DNA of 64,000 nt, from positions 11,003,542 through 11,067,541 of the forward strand of contig CM023534.1 in the NCBI GenBank assembly GCA_013350335.1, in the 5' to 3' direction. The translations under genes and the position numbers were made by a program. Numbering within the stretch: the first letter of the stretch is position 1; each line of letters opens with the position of its first letter. The notes below the pieces were generated by a model. The model was given only the letters and a program-made list of their open reading frames with translations, did no database searches and had not been told where the DNA came from. The DNA comes from Chimonanthus salicifolius. Its lineage: Eukaryota; Streptophyta; Magnoliopsida; Laurales; Calycanthaceae. Shown in pieces: positions 14,037 through 26,458 of this stretch.

Positions 14037-17000
14037 TTAGATATCCAGATGAACAACCTTCTTGAAACAAAATTCCATGATGATGGGCCCTGCCAAGTCT
14101 CCAACAGCACAGCCTGTAGGAAAAAACCATAGATTTTGATTAGTAAGCTCAATGGGGATTCAATATATAAGACAAGGGAAAGAGAAGTGGCAACAGAAGT
14201 CAACACTGGTGACATTTTTTGTGGAGAACCTCCCTGAGTTTGCAAGCGGAGGTAGCTGTTAGTATTTCAGTGCTTGGGAAAGGGTAGCAGATGCCTTCAC
14301 CCCTTCCAAGAGGAACATGAGGGAAAATCTTTGGTTTCATCAGAATGTGTGGAAAGGAGGAAACCCAGAAAGTTATTGAAGAATCAGACGGTCAATGGCT
14401 GGATGGGAGGAAGCTGATGGCTCAGACTGCATTGTTTGAAAGGGAGGCGGTAGGAAGGAGGGAGATAGAAAACAAAAATATAAAAGGAAAAAGAAACAAT
14501 TTCATCCAACAAAGAAATTGAAAGGGATGTACCTAGCACCTGTGGTCCTCAAAAGCGATCAACTCCCAGGACTGCAGAATGAGAATCTCAGTCGAACCTG
14601 GTCCCAGACCATCTCCAACAAAGGGCAGCCACCTATTCAGACAATGGGGGTTGGTGCTGAACGTGACAAGGTCGCTGTATTGGACTTGGCTATGAGTGTG
14701 ACGAACCTAAACGAGGCTTTCCAATGGCTTTGTAGATCAACAGTGACCACAGTGGAATTGAATGTTGGACCAAAAAGAGTAAGGAGCTTCTGTGAGGAAA
14801 TTGGGGAGTGATAGTTCCTCATTACAGCACCGGAAGTTAAAATTGCCTAGGATTGCCTGACAGACTCAACTTGGATGAGCAGCTTCAATTGGCGGTGATA
14901 TGCAGTCGCTTTTAGATTTCGGTGGGAAACTGGAGAGAGTTCTGGAAATTGAAGACAATCTGGAGAGGAGATCTTTCAACCCTGAGGATGTTGGTCGAGA
15001 TAAAGAATTCCAAAAATACTCTGGAGGAGGTGATTGTGAGGGTCTCAGATGGCTCTTTCAAAATCCAGTTAAGAGAGATGTCCTATCTCGAGGACAAGGT
15101 AAGGAAGGAGAGAAGACTACTAATTGAGCTGAGAGGAAGTTGCTTGATGATTCAGCTGGAGAAGGCGGTTACTCCGGGTGACCTTGGCCGGAAATGGAGG
15201 TGCTGTTGACGGTTTCCGGTCCCAGGTGACCCTCCCAGAGTCCTGTGGGATGAGTGATTCTTGAGGAAAATCCATATCAGAAAGCAGGAATCAAGGAATC
15301 AATTGCGTGCCAAAGATCTCACTGCCAATGAATGGTGATGAAGGAAACCCTATTTCATCTGAGAAGCCTTTGGGGCACGGGAAGGTAGGTATGACACCTA
15401 CTGGAGACCTCGGCGATTGTAGTGGTAAAGGAAGAAAGGAAATCGAAGAGGAGAGCGTCATGAGGTAGATCAATGGGAACAGCCGGAAGACTGGCAGTTC
15501 CAAAGAAATGACGCTGCTCGGTTAATGCAGAGGAAAAGCGTGTGGGGAAGTATCATCTGCTCAATCCTATCTTTAAGGAAGAGATAATGGACCGGATTCA
15601 AACCAAACCTGGCCTGGCCCAAGTTCTGGCCCAGATAATCAGCCTGATCCATGACCTGTTGACAAGCCCAATCTCTACTCTCAACCCAGGCCCAAATCCA
15701 AATCAAGATTTAAGGCCTGGAATCCCAAGCCTAGTGGCTATTACAAGCATACCTCCCTCACCAAGCCCAACTTGGTCAAGACCTGATTCAGGATTTCATA
15801 AATTCAATGAGGATGGCACTGCTAGGGGCAAACCTAGGCCGACCGGGATTGGGGGAGGAGGGAGGGAGTAGCTCATGATGATGAGGGAGGATGATATTTG
15901 TTTTTTTCCGGGAATCCACAGGAGCAATGGAATCCAATGAAATGGAGTTACTAGCAATTAGGAGAGCGATCTACCTTTGGTCTTTGTTTGGGAATAGTAA
16001 CCTCATATTTGAAGGTGACTTGGTCAATGCTATCGCTTGGGCCAGCAGTAAAAAGAAACCCCCATGGAGAATGATTAACATTGTGAAGGAGATTAGGAAT
16101 TTGGCCAGGAGTAGAGTTATTCACTTCAGTCCCGTGAAGCTGTCTGCTAATAGTGTGGCCGAATTTTTGGCAAAGGTTGGTGTATACAAGAGGGTACCAT
16201 TGGCAGAATTCTTGTATGCTTGCACCGAGGGTGATGATGGTGGTGTAGTGGGTTAGGGGCATTGTAGTTCATCTTATTTTGTCTGTAAGGGGCACATGTT
16301 TGACCCCATTCTTTGTTTTCCTATGATTTGTATAACACTCTTATATGAACCATAGACACATATTTTCTGTTCTTAATGAAATTATTCACTGTTTCTGCTA
16401 AAAAAGGACCATCCTACTTTTAAAAAAAAGGGCGGCCACCCTGTTTTTAGTGGTGCATGGAATGATCTCCTTGAAAGAAAACATGGATAATAGGGTATGC
16501 TAAATGTAAGCTCATGGCAGGAAAAAGATTCCATGTCTGGTGCTGCCTCAAATGCAAGGCAGTATCAATCCAATTGCAATGACCCAAGCAAAATCCAGAG
16601 GTACATTCAACAAAATAATGTGCAATGAAGAGTATGTGCAATAACCAACATCGAATAGATGTACATATATTTGTATAATAAACAAGCAAATAAAGAACAC
16701 ATTTAATAAGTAATTAGGATTAGGGGTAACCGAATATGCCACAAAAATTGGAAATTTTGACAAATCATAGGATTTGTTATGGTAAAATGTTATGATTAGG
16801 CCCACAACAAAAGAAGGGTGAAAACAAAGAAATTGTCAAATTCTAGACTGTTTCTGAAAAAAATGATTAAAAAATGTTGTTTTTCCTAATGTAGATAAGG
16901 GCAAATAATTCCTTAGATCAGAGCATATTGAAAAGTGACTAGCATCAGATAGACATGTAAGTTGGTGCTTACCGATCCACTGCCCTGTTGAAGGGCGGAA

Positions 17001-20000
17001 AACACAGGCACCAATTCCAGCTCCAACCGATGCAAACACTAAGGATGCACCACACCTAACAGTCGCGCTGGAGACCTTTTTCCTAAGAAGCTGAACCTTT
17101 TCTGCTTTATCAACCTCTTCTCCATTATCCGCCTTGTAAGAAAAGCACCTGTATATCTCAATTCCAACTTGGACAAGCCATGATGCAACAACTCCTAACA
17201 AATGACCTATCAAAACAAGAAATAGAGAACCTATAAGTAGTGAGAAACCCATTACTTGAAGTGAATGGAGTTAGGAGCATCACAGCCAGAAGAATGCTAA
17301 ACCTCTGATAGTTGTTTTGCTGACTCTACAGAAGAACAACAAAGTTGGCATGCCTCTTTCAGCCTTGCGCATGGCGGACTTGGGAAGATCTACATGAATT
17401 ATGTAAATCAGTTAGTTTCAAGAAAATACGGGAAAATTACAATATTTGATCAAATCATCTGCCTCACTCTAATAACTGTACATGATGACCCACTGTTCAA
17501 TTATCCGAATCTTTGATATGATGGGTCAAGATGTCAGATGGGAGGTACCAATGGTCTCCCCATGGATGATACTAACCATCAAAATTTCCCTCTATAAAAT
17601 GTGGATATCGGTTATAATTGCCCACTTGCAGGAAACTACTAGCATTGTTTAGATCATCCACAAGTGATATTAGCACAGGTCCGATCTTTGTTGAGACCCA
17701 CTGGATTGATCAACTAGATTACCAAAAGATGGGCCATACTCTTGCTGACAATCTTTTTTTTGTATGATAAATCACTGAAGGAATCTAATCATTCAATATA
17801 ATAGTAAAATAAGAAATATGGAAGTGCAAATCGTTTTGTCGTTAAGACCCTAGGAAATATAGCAGTTTAGAATTCATCCAGTATCAAGCCATCAAACCTG
17901 TTCTCTATAAAAGCTGAGATAATTGCTCTTCAGTAACATCAGATTGCATTACATTAACAATGGCATGGCACTTTAGCAATTGGTCTCAATCTTCTTGGAC
18001 TTGGATTTCTCAGGCTCCTTTAGGTAGATTATTATCATAAACAGGATCTCTATCACTGATTATTTTAAAAAAAGGATCTCTATCACCGGCTTCATCAATT
18101 AGGAGCAAGCCTTTATTTTCAATTGTCAAAATATTTAAGTAGCATATAGTTTTTTTTAATAGCTAGGACTTATTTCAATCCGTACTTGGTTCATCCCAAT
18201 CCTTATGGAAGTATTTCATATCTTAAGCATCAATTTAACTTCCATAACAATATTTATTAGCAGTCAGTATTTTTGCTGGCTATGGCAACAGAGTCTTTTG
18301 TCGGTTTCTCAGAAGATCAGTTTAGTGCAAGCTGGGGATCCATTTTCTTGTACACATGCAAATGTATTCTTTTGATTCCTGTCCAGTATCTCCTTGGGCT
18401 ATGTTTACTCTCTCTCTCTCCCCTCAAAAAAAAAAAAAAAAGGGAAGAAAAAAAGAGAAATAAGGCACTTAGACACTTTTATAAAGTATATATATATAAC
18501 TTGGCATAGACACAAATTCATAGAATTGTTATATTCAAAATTTCACATTTCCCTTCAATGCATTATCTTCAGGAATGCATGAATTAATTTGAGCAGACAT
18601 TTTGCATATTGTTGATTTTGTAGGACTATTGGACGCTTTAATCATAAGCACAAATTGTTCTTTCAAATTATAGAAGGCCAATTACCTTTCATAAGTTTCC
18701 ATGCCAACCTCTGTGAAACATAGTGGATGGCAAGTCTTTCAAGTATCCGTCTGGTTGTTACAATAGAAGTCTAAGATATTAAAGGAGAGCCATCAGCCAC
18801 ATGCCACACTGAAACATTAGAAAGAAGATAAAATCAAAGAATCACTGTTACTGTATTTAAGATCTCCAATAATTTCTACAGAATAGCGACTAAACAGATT
18901 GTAGATTCGAGTCATCATACCAATTGAAAAGAAAATATGGAGGGGCATAGCTTTCATAGATCACCAAAAATTTCTACAGAAGCAGCTCACAACAGATTCT
19001 TTTTTAACATAAATTAATTCTAAACAATACAAAAAAAGAGGCATAGCTTTCATATATCAAAAAGTAATAACCAAGAACACAGATATGTATGGAATAGGAA
19101 AGTGAATCACATAAAACAATATATTCTTATCATACACTGGCCTAAGTTATAGGCAATTGTACATGTCAGATAATGCATATTTTGAATCCCCCATAGTGAT
19201 GCTATTTTTTTTTTTTTTTTGTCTTTCTAGTTCAAAAAAACCAGAAAAATAAAATAAGCACTTGTAAATATTGCAAATTTATAATCTTCATTCTTTAGGT
19301 AATATATTTAGGTTCACATATCTTTTGAATAACCTATTCTTTTGACATGTATCCATTTAATCAACCACACTCGCTAAGAACAATAGCATCCACATGAGAG
19401 GGAAAAGATATCAGTAATTAGGTGCAAGCATATATATAAATAGGATCCCCTAGGCTCCTGTCCTCAAATAACAATTTGGCGACTCCAACCAAATGGGCCC
19501 ATCATGGCTTTAATCACATCCCTCCCCTCCTCACACCCACCTACCCCCATGACTTGGATCCTTAGCCAATTTGTCCCTATTATGAATTAAACAATCCATT
19601 AATCTAACCCCATGAATTTCCACCACTGGATAAAAATCAATCTTTGGGACCTTAAAAAACATCGCTTCAATTATCCGATGAAGGTGATTTTTGAATCGGG
19701 TATCGTATTCAAGCAAAAGACCTGTAAAACCAACCACATGGGGACTGTTGGACCTCACACAATAGTCTTAGATGTGCATGCACACAGTCTTAGATGTGCA
19801 TGCACACATACACATATTCTCTAAGACCAAAGTCTCATGGAATTATGCGCACACAACCCAGTACGTTCCATCGGGTTAGATCAACGGGCTTTAAAAGCCA
19901 AATTGGTGTCAAATTGAGCATGAGTGCAATTCATGGAGAGCAGGTAGGCATGACAGGGAATAGATCTGTTGAGTCTGGGCCTCATAAACAAAAGTTTGCA

Positions 20001-20035
20001 TAAAGGTCTAATGAGAACTAGTCTTACAGGAAAAT

Positions 20036-20107
<72 letters not shown>

Positions 20108-23100
20108 TTTTGAATATCATAGGTATCCCCATCCCAAATTGGAGGTGAGACTAATCCCATGGATACACAAAACCGCCCGCAAGCCTCGTGTGTCGGGTAA
20201 CTCTGGCAAGGATGTTCAGCTCTATATGGTAACAACCCACGAATCAAGCCATGAGGCCACTCTAACATTACTTCAATATATGATCTTTGGAGAGTTCTTA
20301 GTCCTCTTTTTTCCTTAGCTTCTCACATCAACTCATTCTTCTTCCATCTACCCTTTGTTATGTTTCCCTTAGTGTTTTTCATTGAAAGCAAGAGTTTCAA
20401 TGAAAATGAGCTCTTGCACAAAGATCAAGGTAGTTTTTGCAAAAAGAAAAGTGGGTTTAAAACCTACTTTTTATTTTCTCATGATTGCCAGAAGATAGGA
20501 TTTTCAATGAAAAAGTGCATTGATACATGAGCAAAAAGGAGATTTCCAACCAAAGAGTCATTTTTGAAGAAACCACTTTCCCATGCAAAGGAATAGAAAA
20601 GGTTAGTTTTCCTCTTGATTTCCTTATGTATGGAAATACAAAAGCATGTCCTAAAATCAATAAGCAGTGATAAAATGGTGTCATAGACCTCTCCACCATT
20701 GTTTTATTAGGATACTGCATGATTTTTTGCCCTGAGAGGCTAGTACATAATGTTTGGGAGAAAGGCATCTTTACTCTTTAATCCTCTTTTTCCCCTGTCT
20801 TGTCACTTGCACTGACTCTTCTTCCTCCTCCTCTTCATAATCTTTCCTTAACATCAACAAGTAATAATGAGACCATGTTGATTTAAGAATCACAGACTTG
20901 TTGTATGACAGTGCGTTTGGATGAGCCCAACTGGTGATCAGTTCACACATTCTGGTAGGTAATTGTTAGCTTCTACTTTAGGTCTCGCAAGATGAAAATC
21001 ACATTAGTGGAATGTAGTGTGTCTGAAATCTCCACCCAATCAATATAAAATACACTTACAATCATATGGGGCAAAAATAGTAAAAATTAGTAGCCCGCCT
21101 AATGTGACCTCTGTTTTTTTCTCCTCATTACTCCAGGCCACATTATTCAAATAAATAAATAAATAAAACAGATAGCAATTGGTACACCCAGATCCAGTCA
21201 CACGCAATAACTTCTAATGCAGCGAGCAAGACTTACCTCACGAATTATTTGCTTCACTGATTTTTTGAATGGAACTACCAAATCTACAGGTTGATTCTCT
21301 TCTGGAGTATCTTGTAAGAAATCATCTTCTTCCACATGTGTGTGAGGTTCTAAAAGAGGTAAATAAAACATTAAAAATGATCTCAATGATGTCATCGCAA
21401 AAGGCTTCAGTTCAAAAGCTGAAAACAGTGGCTTTAGCTCTATCGGGTATTCCTTGGTACTGTATTTAAGAGAATCATGTTGACGGATATTCTCTGAAGC
21501 CCTGAGCAGATTATTAATGTAATCCTCATTCATTGCCACGGCTAGCATCACAAAAGGCAACCGAAGTCCCATCACTGCTGAAGAATAACAGATAAAGTCA
21601 ACAAAAATTAAGGGTATTGTGAAAAATTGACATTCAGAATATCTTAAATGACAAAATACATTCAGGTGTATGTAAGAGAGATTCCAGACTGAAATGCTAA
21701 TAAGAATTGCATGTAAAATTGCAGGCCAAGGAACACATAATGAGATGGTCAATGAAGGCATACAAAAAGGACAAACTGAAGTGCAAAGGAAATGCTTTAC
21801 ACTTTACTTGTCAACAAGTGAAAATATGACGACACATTTTAATTCCAACATGGTTTCATTCTAGAAGCTGAGATTGAAAATGTTCAAACTTTTAAACATA
21901 AGGGGTACAAAATGCTTACACAAGGATGAAGGATCACGAAGCCTAAGTAATATTCATAAAACTTAAAGATGATATAAATTCCAAAAACACCAACAGTACA
22001 TGTGCAAACTGTCTATATGCTTTACAGATTCTTTTCCATTTGAAAATATATCTGATATGAAATGCATATCTTATTATTTTCAAGAAAAAAAAAAGGCCAG
22101 CTTCAAGTTGAAGATACTCTAGGGAGACTAGTTCAATCTCACTGATGAAGGAGACAAGAAATAAAATGTGAAACATGTAGATAAGGGTGGGTTATAGGAG
22201 TGCAACTCGAGAGGGCTTGGCTGGGTTGGGTTTGGACCAGTCTGAGTCTGACCCTAGTTTCGCAGTTTGTATTTGTGGTGCTTGACCTGAGCCTGAGCCC
22301 AGATTGACATCATCTGGTCAAGCCGAGCCCAACCCGATTTATATTAATAAGTTACAAACCCATTTTCAACCCAGATTGAACATTTTAGCCCAGCCCTAAA
22401 TCCCAAAGTTAAACCCAAGTCTGAGAACAGCCTATAAGCCAGATCTGACTACACAATATTATGTAATATGGTTCTCAAAATTAGGATTTTGGGATAGGAC
22501 CTTCAATGCAGTAGGCCGAGCTAAGACTAAATTCAAATTAGGCTCACTTTTAGAGCCCTATGTTGACCTGGCCTGAACCTAGATTCTTTTAGGACTTCTG
22601 GTGTGGGCTTCAGATAGACCTTACATAAGTTGCACTTGTGGTAGGGTCTATTAGCCCCATTAGGCACAAGAAGTGGACTGTTGTGAATAAGTCATGCAAC
22701 AACAATAAACCCCATTCATCATTTCTAGCCATCCTATTTGATGCAATCAAATGATAGTTGGAAATGAAACATAACAACTAGCATCTCACCACCTCAGATT
22801 GGATTTCAATGAAGGAAAAATATAGCTACTTTTGATGTATGGCTTATTCACAACCATCGCCTGAGTTTAATAGGGCCATGAAGCCCATCTATAGCCACGT
22901 GTCACACTTTCTATTTCTAGTTTCCCTTGTTACTTATTTCCCTAGAGACTCAGTCCAAAAACACCTAAGGACAAAAATATCTTTTATAGTGATTTGACAC
23001 CCTCTTATAGGAGTTGATACAAAGGTATGTACCCTGTAGAACACTAGAAAAAACTATGTAGAAAGCATTAGTAGAGGATTGAGAAACCAATTGGAAAAAA

Positions 23101-24266
23101 TATAGTTACTTTCCAAGAAGCTATATTTTGAAAGAAGCCCTAATGCTTTTGCTTTATCTGAGAAAAGCTCTATTATTTTTCCATATTCTGAAAAGACAGC
23201 CAATCTTCTTCTAAGAAATTTGAAAAACAGTACCTATTCACCATATTTTTTTGATGACCAAGGTGTATTTAGACAGGGGTCTCATTTGTATTTAGACAAG
23301 GGACATTTTAACCCGAATAGTCCTTGGGGCATGTGCAAGTCTCCCAATCCCACACATACCGGATAAGCAACTTCGAAGAGTGGCCTAGAGGGGTGTTGAG
23401 CATGAATTGAACTCAAGACCTCCCTTCATGAGGAGAGCTTCTTGACCGTCAAGCCAATCCCCTCTTGAGTTGAACCTATTCACCATATGCTAAGTGCATT
23501 CAATGTAACATTTCTGACATAGAAGTACGACATGGTTGTGGACCTCATCCAATTGTACAAAAAAGAGAGGACCTCTAAACTTGCAAAAATACAAAAAAAT
23601 TGAATATCATTTGTTATCTGTAGAATCTTTTAGCTTTTATCACTTAGATTTAGATAGATAATTTTTTTATATGCAGTTGAGTTTCTATATTCTAACTAAT
23701 CTCGAGGTCTGATTTCATTTCTTACATTTTAATCGTATCAACAATCATGCTCCACATCAATTTAGAAAATGCCAGAATGAAATCTATGTACTGAATGCTT
23801 TTTTCCAAACAACTTATAAAAATTGGGTCTTTCGATGTTACCAACCAGATAATAACCAAGAGAAAGTGGAGTACAAGATATCTATATCAACCGAGAATTT
23901 CTCTTTCAAAATATAGAAAAATAATAGTTTTATTTTATTTTTACAATCACATAAAAATACTTCAGCCTCTTTCAAATTATATGTTAAAGAAAGTTTCATC
24001 CATCCAAACGGACCCAATGCCGGCTAAGAAAATAAAAAGAAAGAAAGAAAGAACCTTTAAAAAAAAGAAAGAAAGTAAGTGAATTAAGGGAAGGGATGGA
24101 GATACCCGAACAAGAACCTGGAGGCAAAGGGCCTTCCGGCAGCAACAGAAGCAGCGGCAGCTGAAGCAGCAACGCTCGCCGAGAATAAGCCGTAGGAATG
24201 TAGGGATTCACCAGAAATGCTCGGATTTTTCTTCAGAATTTCCAACAACAGGGCTATTCCTGCCAT
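14037..24266 (-). CDS. Conserved plant multi-segment membrane protein of unknown function; apparent +1 frame break in exon 2
   Basis: Six minus-strand exons were placed by splice sites and phase: 24266-24106, 21574-21237, 18770-18686, 17389-17303, 17206-16973 and 14113-14037 (stop TAA). The start MAGIALLLEILKKNP is followed by an alanine-rich hydrophobic stretch (GLFSASVAASAAAASVAAG). Later landmarks are KYSTKEYPIELKPLFSAFEL, SLRSFLMFYLPLLEP, VVPFKKSVKQIIRE, VTTRRILERLAIHYVSQR, GHLLGVVASWLVQVGIEIYR, ASLVFASVGAGIGACVF and a terminal CAVGDLAGPIIMEFC. Three or four segments look membrane-embedded. I recognise it as a conserved plant-specific protein but know no function. Exons 3-6 join in perfect phase. 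Exon 1 ends in phase 2, yet exon 2 is one base too long: it opens as DGTSVAFCDASRGNE and then meets a stop, while the rest reads in the next frame. Ignoring the extra base, the product is about 326 residues. The last intron (2.86 kb) holds a LINE-derived element. This is either a real frameshift, a sequence error or an unusual splice. Confidence 0.8.
14281..16430 (+). mobile_element. Internally deleted LINE: ORF1-like part joined to RNase H tail
   Basis: The left part contains degraded frames resembling L1-type ORF1, with VADAFTPSKRNMRENLWF (an RRM-like start) near 14285-14340, and a basic, proline-rich stretch near 15600-15870. The right part (15891-16256) is an RNase H-like frame: MESNEMELLAIRRAIYL, LIFEGDLVNAIAWAS, PPWRMINIVKEI, then ANSVAEFLAKVGV. 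A 3' untranslated tail ends in A-rich tracts around 16400-16430. No endonuclease or reverse transcriptase is present between them. It sits in the last intron of the membrane-protein gene, in the opposite orientation to that gene. Confidence 0.7.
19767..19808. repeat. Short tandem duplication
   Basis: Two adjacent copies of a unit beginning GTCTTAGATGTGCATGCAC lie in the membrane-protein gene's exon 2-3 intron. Confidence 0.85.
20038..20104. repeat. (AT)n microsatellite
   Basis: An uninterrupted AT run of about 33 units lies in the intron between exons 2 and 3 of the membrane-protein gene. Open frames crossing it on the minus strand are only poly-Tyr-Ile artefacts. Confidence 0.95.
22192..22645. 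mobile_element. Possible hAT-like non-autonomous element in intron 1 of the membrane-protein gene
   Basis: The left end GGAGTGCAACT and right end AGTTGCACTTG form an imperfect inverted repeat around a roughly 450-bp interior rich in GGCTTGG, GGGTTTGG and CCCAACCC words. This resembles the element at 9151-9507. No transposase frame or clear target duplication was seen. Confidence 0.45.
23247..23473 (-). mobile_element. Full-length tRNA-derived SINE with 15-nt target-site duplication
   Basis: On the minus strand the element starts with GGGGATTGGCTTGACGGTC (box A-like), then carries GTCTTGAGTTCAATTC, whose GTTCAATTC matches the RNA polymerase III box B consensus GWTCRANNC. It ends in GACCAAGGTG.. 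plus a short A-run (T-run on the + strand at 23247-23252). Perfect repeats ACCTATTCACCATAT flank it at 23232-23246 and 23474-23488. It serves as the reference copy for the fragments at 5633, 12006 and 32341. Confidence 0.9.
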
Positions 24267-25734
24267 TGTTAAGAGATCTAGGAATCCTTACAAGCTCTTA
24301 GATCTATCTCCTTCTGAGAGTAAATTCCATGGAATAATAAACTGGTGAAAATCAGGAGTCGGTGGCGTAATCAGTGTATGAATTTATCATGTGGATTTCG
24401 GGAAAATCGGATGAAAAAATAGAAAGTAATGAACTAACGATGGGTTTCTGTGGGGTTCACGAAGCTAGGAATCATGGAGAGGAATACAACTCACTCGGGC
24501 CCGCCGAAGCCCGCTACTAAGGGATGGAAACGGGTCGGGCTCCAGTTGGGCTAGTTTTCACACTTTGGGCCTCTGATCTTTAGGCTTGAAATTATAATTT
24601 TTTCTTTTTAACGTAGGAGATGTCCACCGACTCTTGGTTCCTGAGACAATTGAATCAATACCATCTAACATTTTATTTATTTTTACAAAAGTAATTATCG
24701 TTTTTTTCTTTTATTTCAATCTCACATTAATTATCATCAATAATGACAATTTTTCTTTTTAGATTTATGTGTAAAAAATTCAGACACATAGTCCTACTAA
24801 ATCCCTTAATGAGTAGTATCTCTACTCCTTAAGACATCACCAAAGTTAGTCCGTGTGATTGACTTACACAAATTTTTTAGATTTATACTTCCTTTCAAAT
24901 TTGTTTCTCTCTCTCTTACTTTTTTTTTAAAAGTTTATTAAATCCTACTTTAAAGTATAAAATTATGATTAATTCAATTGAAATTTCTTCCTAACGATAG
25001 AATACTACATAACAAATACCAAAGTTGATCTACTATTGTAATTAATGATATATACTATTCTAATAAAAAAATTATAAAGCATGTATCCTCTTTCACAAAT
25101 TAATCAAAAAAATTTCTCGGACTTTATCCCACAAAAGATTGCACGTGATATTTTCTTGTTTATTTTATGAGCTTCCACTCTCGTTAGAGAGTGAGAGACG
25201 AGCACAAAATTTATAGCTTAATTAACCGGCGCAAGATTGGGTTTCTTATAATATTCACGTAATCCATCATTCCATCCTTCGATAGTAGAGCCGTCCAATC
25301 AATTAATATTTTAGTTGGATGGAAAAATCAACATAATTGAAGTGATATTCACCATGATTTTAATGAAGTGAATAAATGTGATCAATTCCTGAATAAAATT
25401 ATTAACTTGCAAACAAAATACATCTAAGTGAATATTACTGGATCATATGCTAATAACAGGGTCGACTGAACACAAGTTGAGATCTAATACAAAAATTTTA
25501 AATGAGGCCTTCTTGGTATTTAACATATTATTATAAATAATATATAATTAAAATTTTAATTATATATAATAATTTTTTTTATCTAAAATCTATTTTTCTT
25601 CCTTTTTGAAATGTAAAATTACTAATTAAATTTTTATATCAAGTTTCACTAAAGATTAACAATTAAACATACAAAAACCTACTGCAAACATAAAGTTGAA
25701 TATTGCCTTTATTGCTACCCCTTGAGACGGCCCT
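24267..25734. other. Upstream region of the membrane-protein gene; A/T-rich, no further gene
   Basis: The promoter of the minus-strand membrane-protein gene should lie in the first few hundred bases. A GGGCCC-bearing, GC-richer stretch occurs near 24490-24550. The rest is A/T-rich with short homopolymers. No coding sequence was recognised. Confidence 0.5.
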
Positions 25735-26458
25735 GGCTGCAAACAAGTCCCACATTCTAACTATAGAAAAAGATCTAGAGATTTATATAGGTATTATGTC
25801 ACTCCACTTAATAGACTAGTCTTCTGGGATGGATATTCAGTCATAATAAATGATATTAGAGGAAAGTCTATAAGTGCTACCTTATGTGGGCTAGAGTGAC
25901 TTTTCCAACACTATTAAATGGCCAAAGGAGAGAAGCGTCCGCCGTGGAGGCTTACTACTTTGATGAGGGAAATTAAGGGGTTGTTAGCAAGAATGGAGAT
26001 TTCATTCTCACTGGTTAGCCGCTCTATTAATGGAGTGGCGGATTTTTTTGCAAAAAATGGCGTTGATGGAACTATCAGAGGCACTTTTCATTTTCCTGGT
26101 GGATAATTTACATGGGTGTGTGTTTTAATGTTGGGTTCATTGGGTGTAAGAATTTTGGTTTTTTTTAGGCTTATATCTCTTAGACCTCACATTTGTATTT
26201 TCTTTTTCTCTTTGTATCTATGTTCTATTAATAAAATTTTCACCAGTTAAAAAAAAAAGATCCCTTAAATGGACGATGTAGACTCAGAAAATCCTCTACA
26301 TGGATAAGTTGGCTGGACTAGTTCGCGAGGGGATTGTTGGGGCTATGAATGAGTCCCACATTGAAAGTGTAGAGGAAGATTTATGAATTTATAAAGGACT
26401 TGAGTCACTCCACCTAATGAACTGACCTTTTGGAATGATTACCCAATCCTAATATATC
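25735..26458 (+). mobile_element. TRIM retrotransposon split by a LINE insertion
   Basis: Two direct repeats, about 25742-25855 and 26336-26455, share CCCACATT, AAGATYTA, TTTATA and CACTCCACYTAATRRACT words. They correspond to the LTRs of the TRIM found in P450 introns. After the first is a degraded primer-binding site (ATGATATTAGAGG against TGGTATCAGAGC). Before the second is the purine tract GCGAGGGGA followed by the LTR start TTGTTGGGG. The LINE tail at 25896-26258 lies between them. Confidence 0.65.
25896..26258 (+). mobile_element. 5'-truncated LINE tail (RNase H remnant) nested in a TRIM
   Basis: The frame 25918-26106 reads PPWRLTTLMREIKGLLARME, then SRSINGVADFFAKNGVDG, the C-terminal end of an RNase H-like domain as in plant LINE ORF2. 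A 3' untranslated tail with AATAAAATTTT and a poly-A run (about 26249-26258) follows. Confidence 0.75.

Noticed and set aside
16836..16972. Possible terminal exon of the membrane-protein gene right after the exon ending at 16973
   Set aside because: Read-through or the TTTTTTCAG acceptor near 16858 gives only a short unconserved tail. The exon at 14113-14037 fits the phase and gives a conserved CAVGDLAGPI ending.
19881..20268. Two minus-strand open frames across the AT microsatellite (poly Tyr-Ile)
   Set aside because: The frame is kept open only by the AT dinucleotide run; no conserved protein sequence lies on either side.
21198..21761. Long minus-strand open frame read as one 187-codon protein
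   Set aside because: Its ends run through a splice donor (GTAAGT at 21236) and an acceptor (about 21575); only the middle is exon 2 of the membrane-protein gene.
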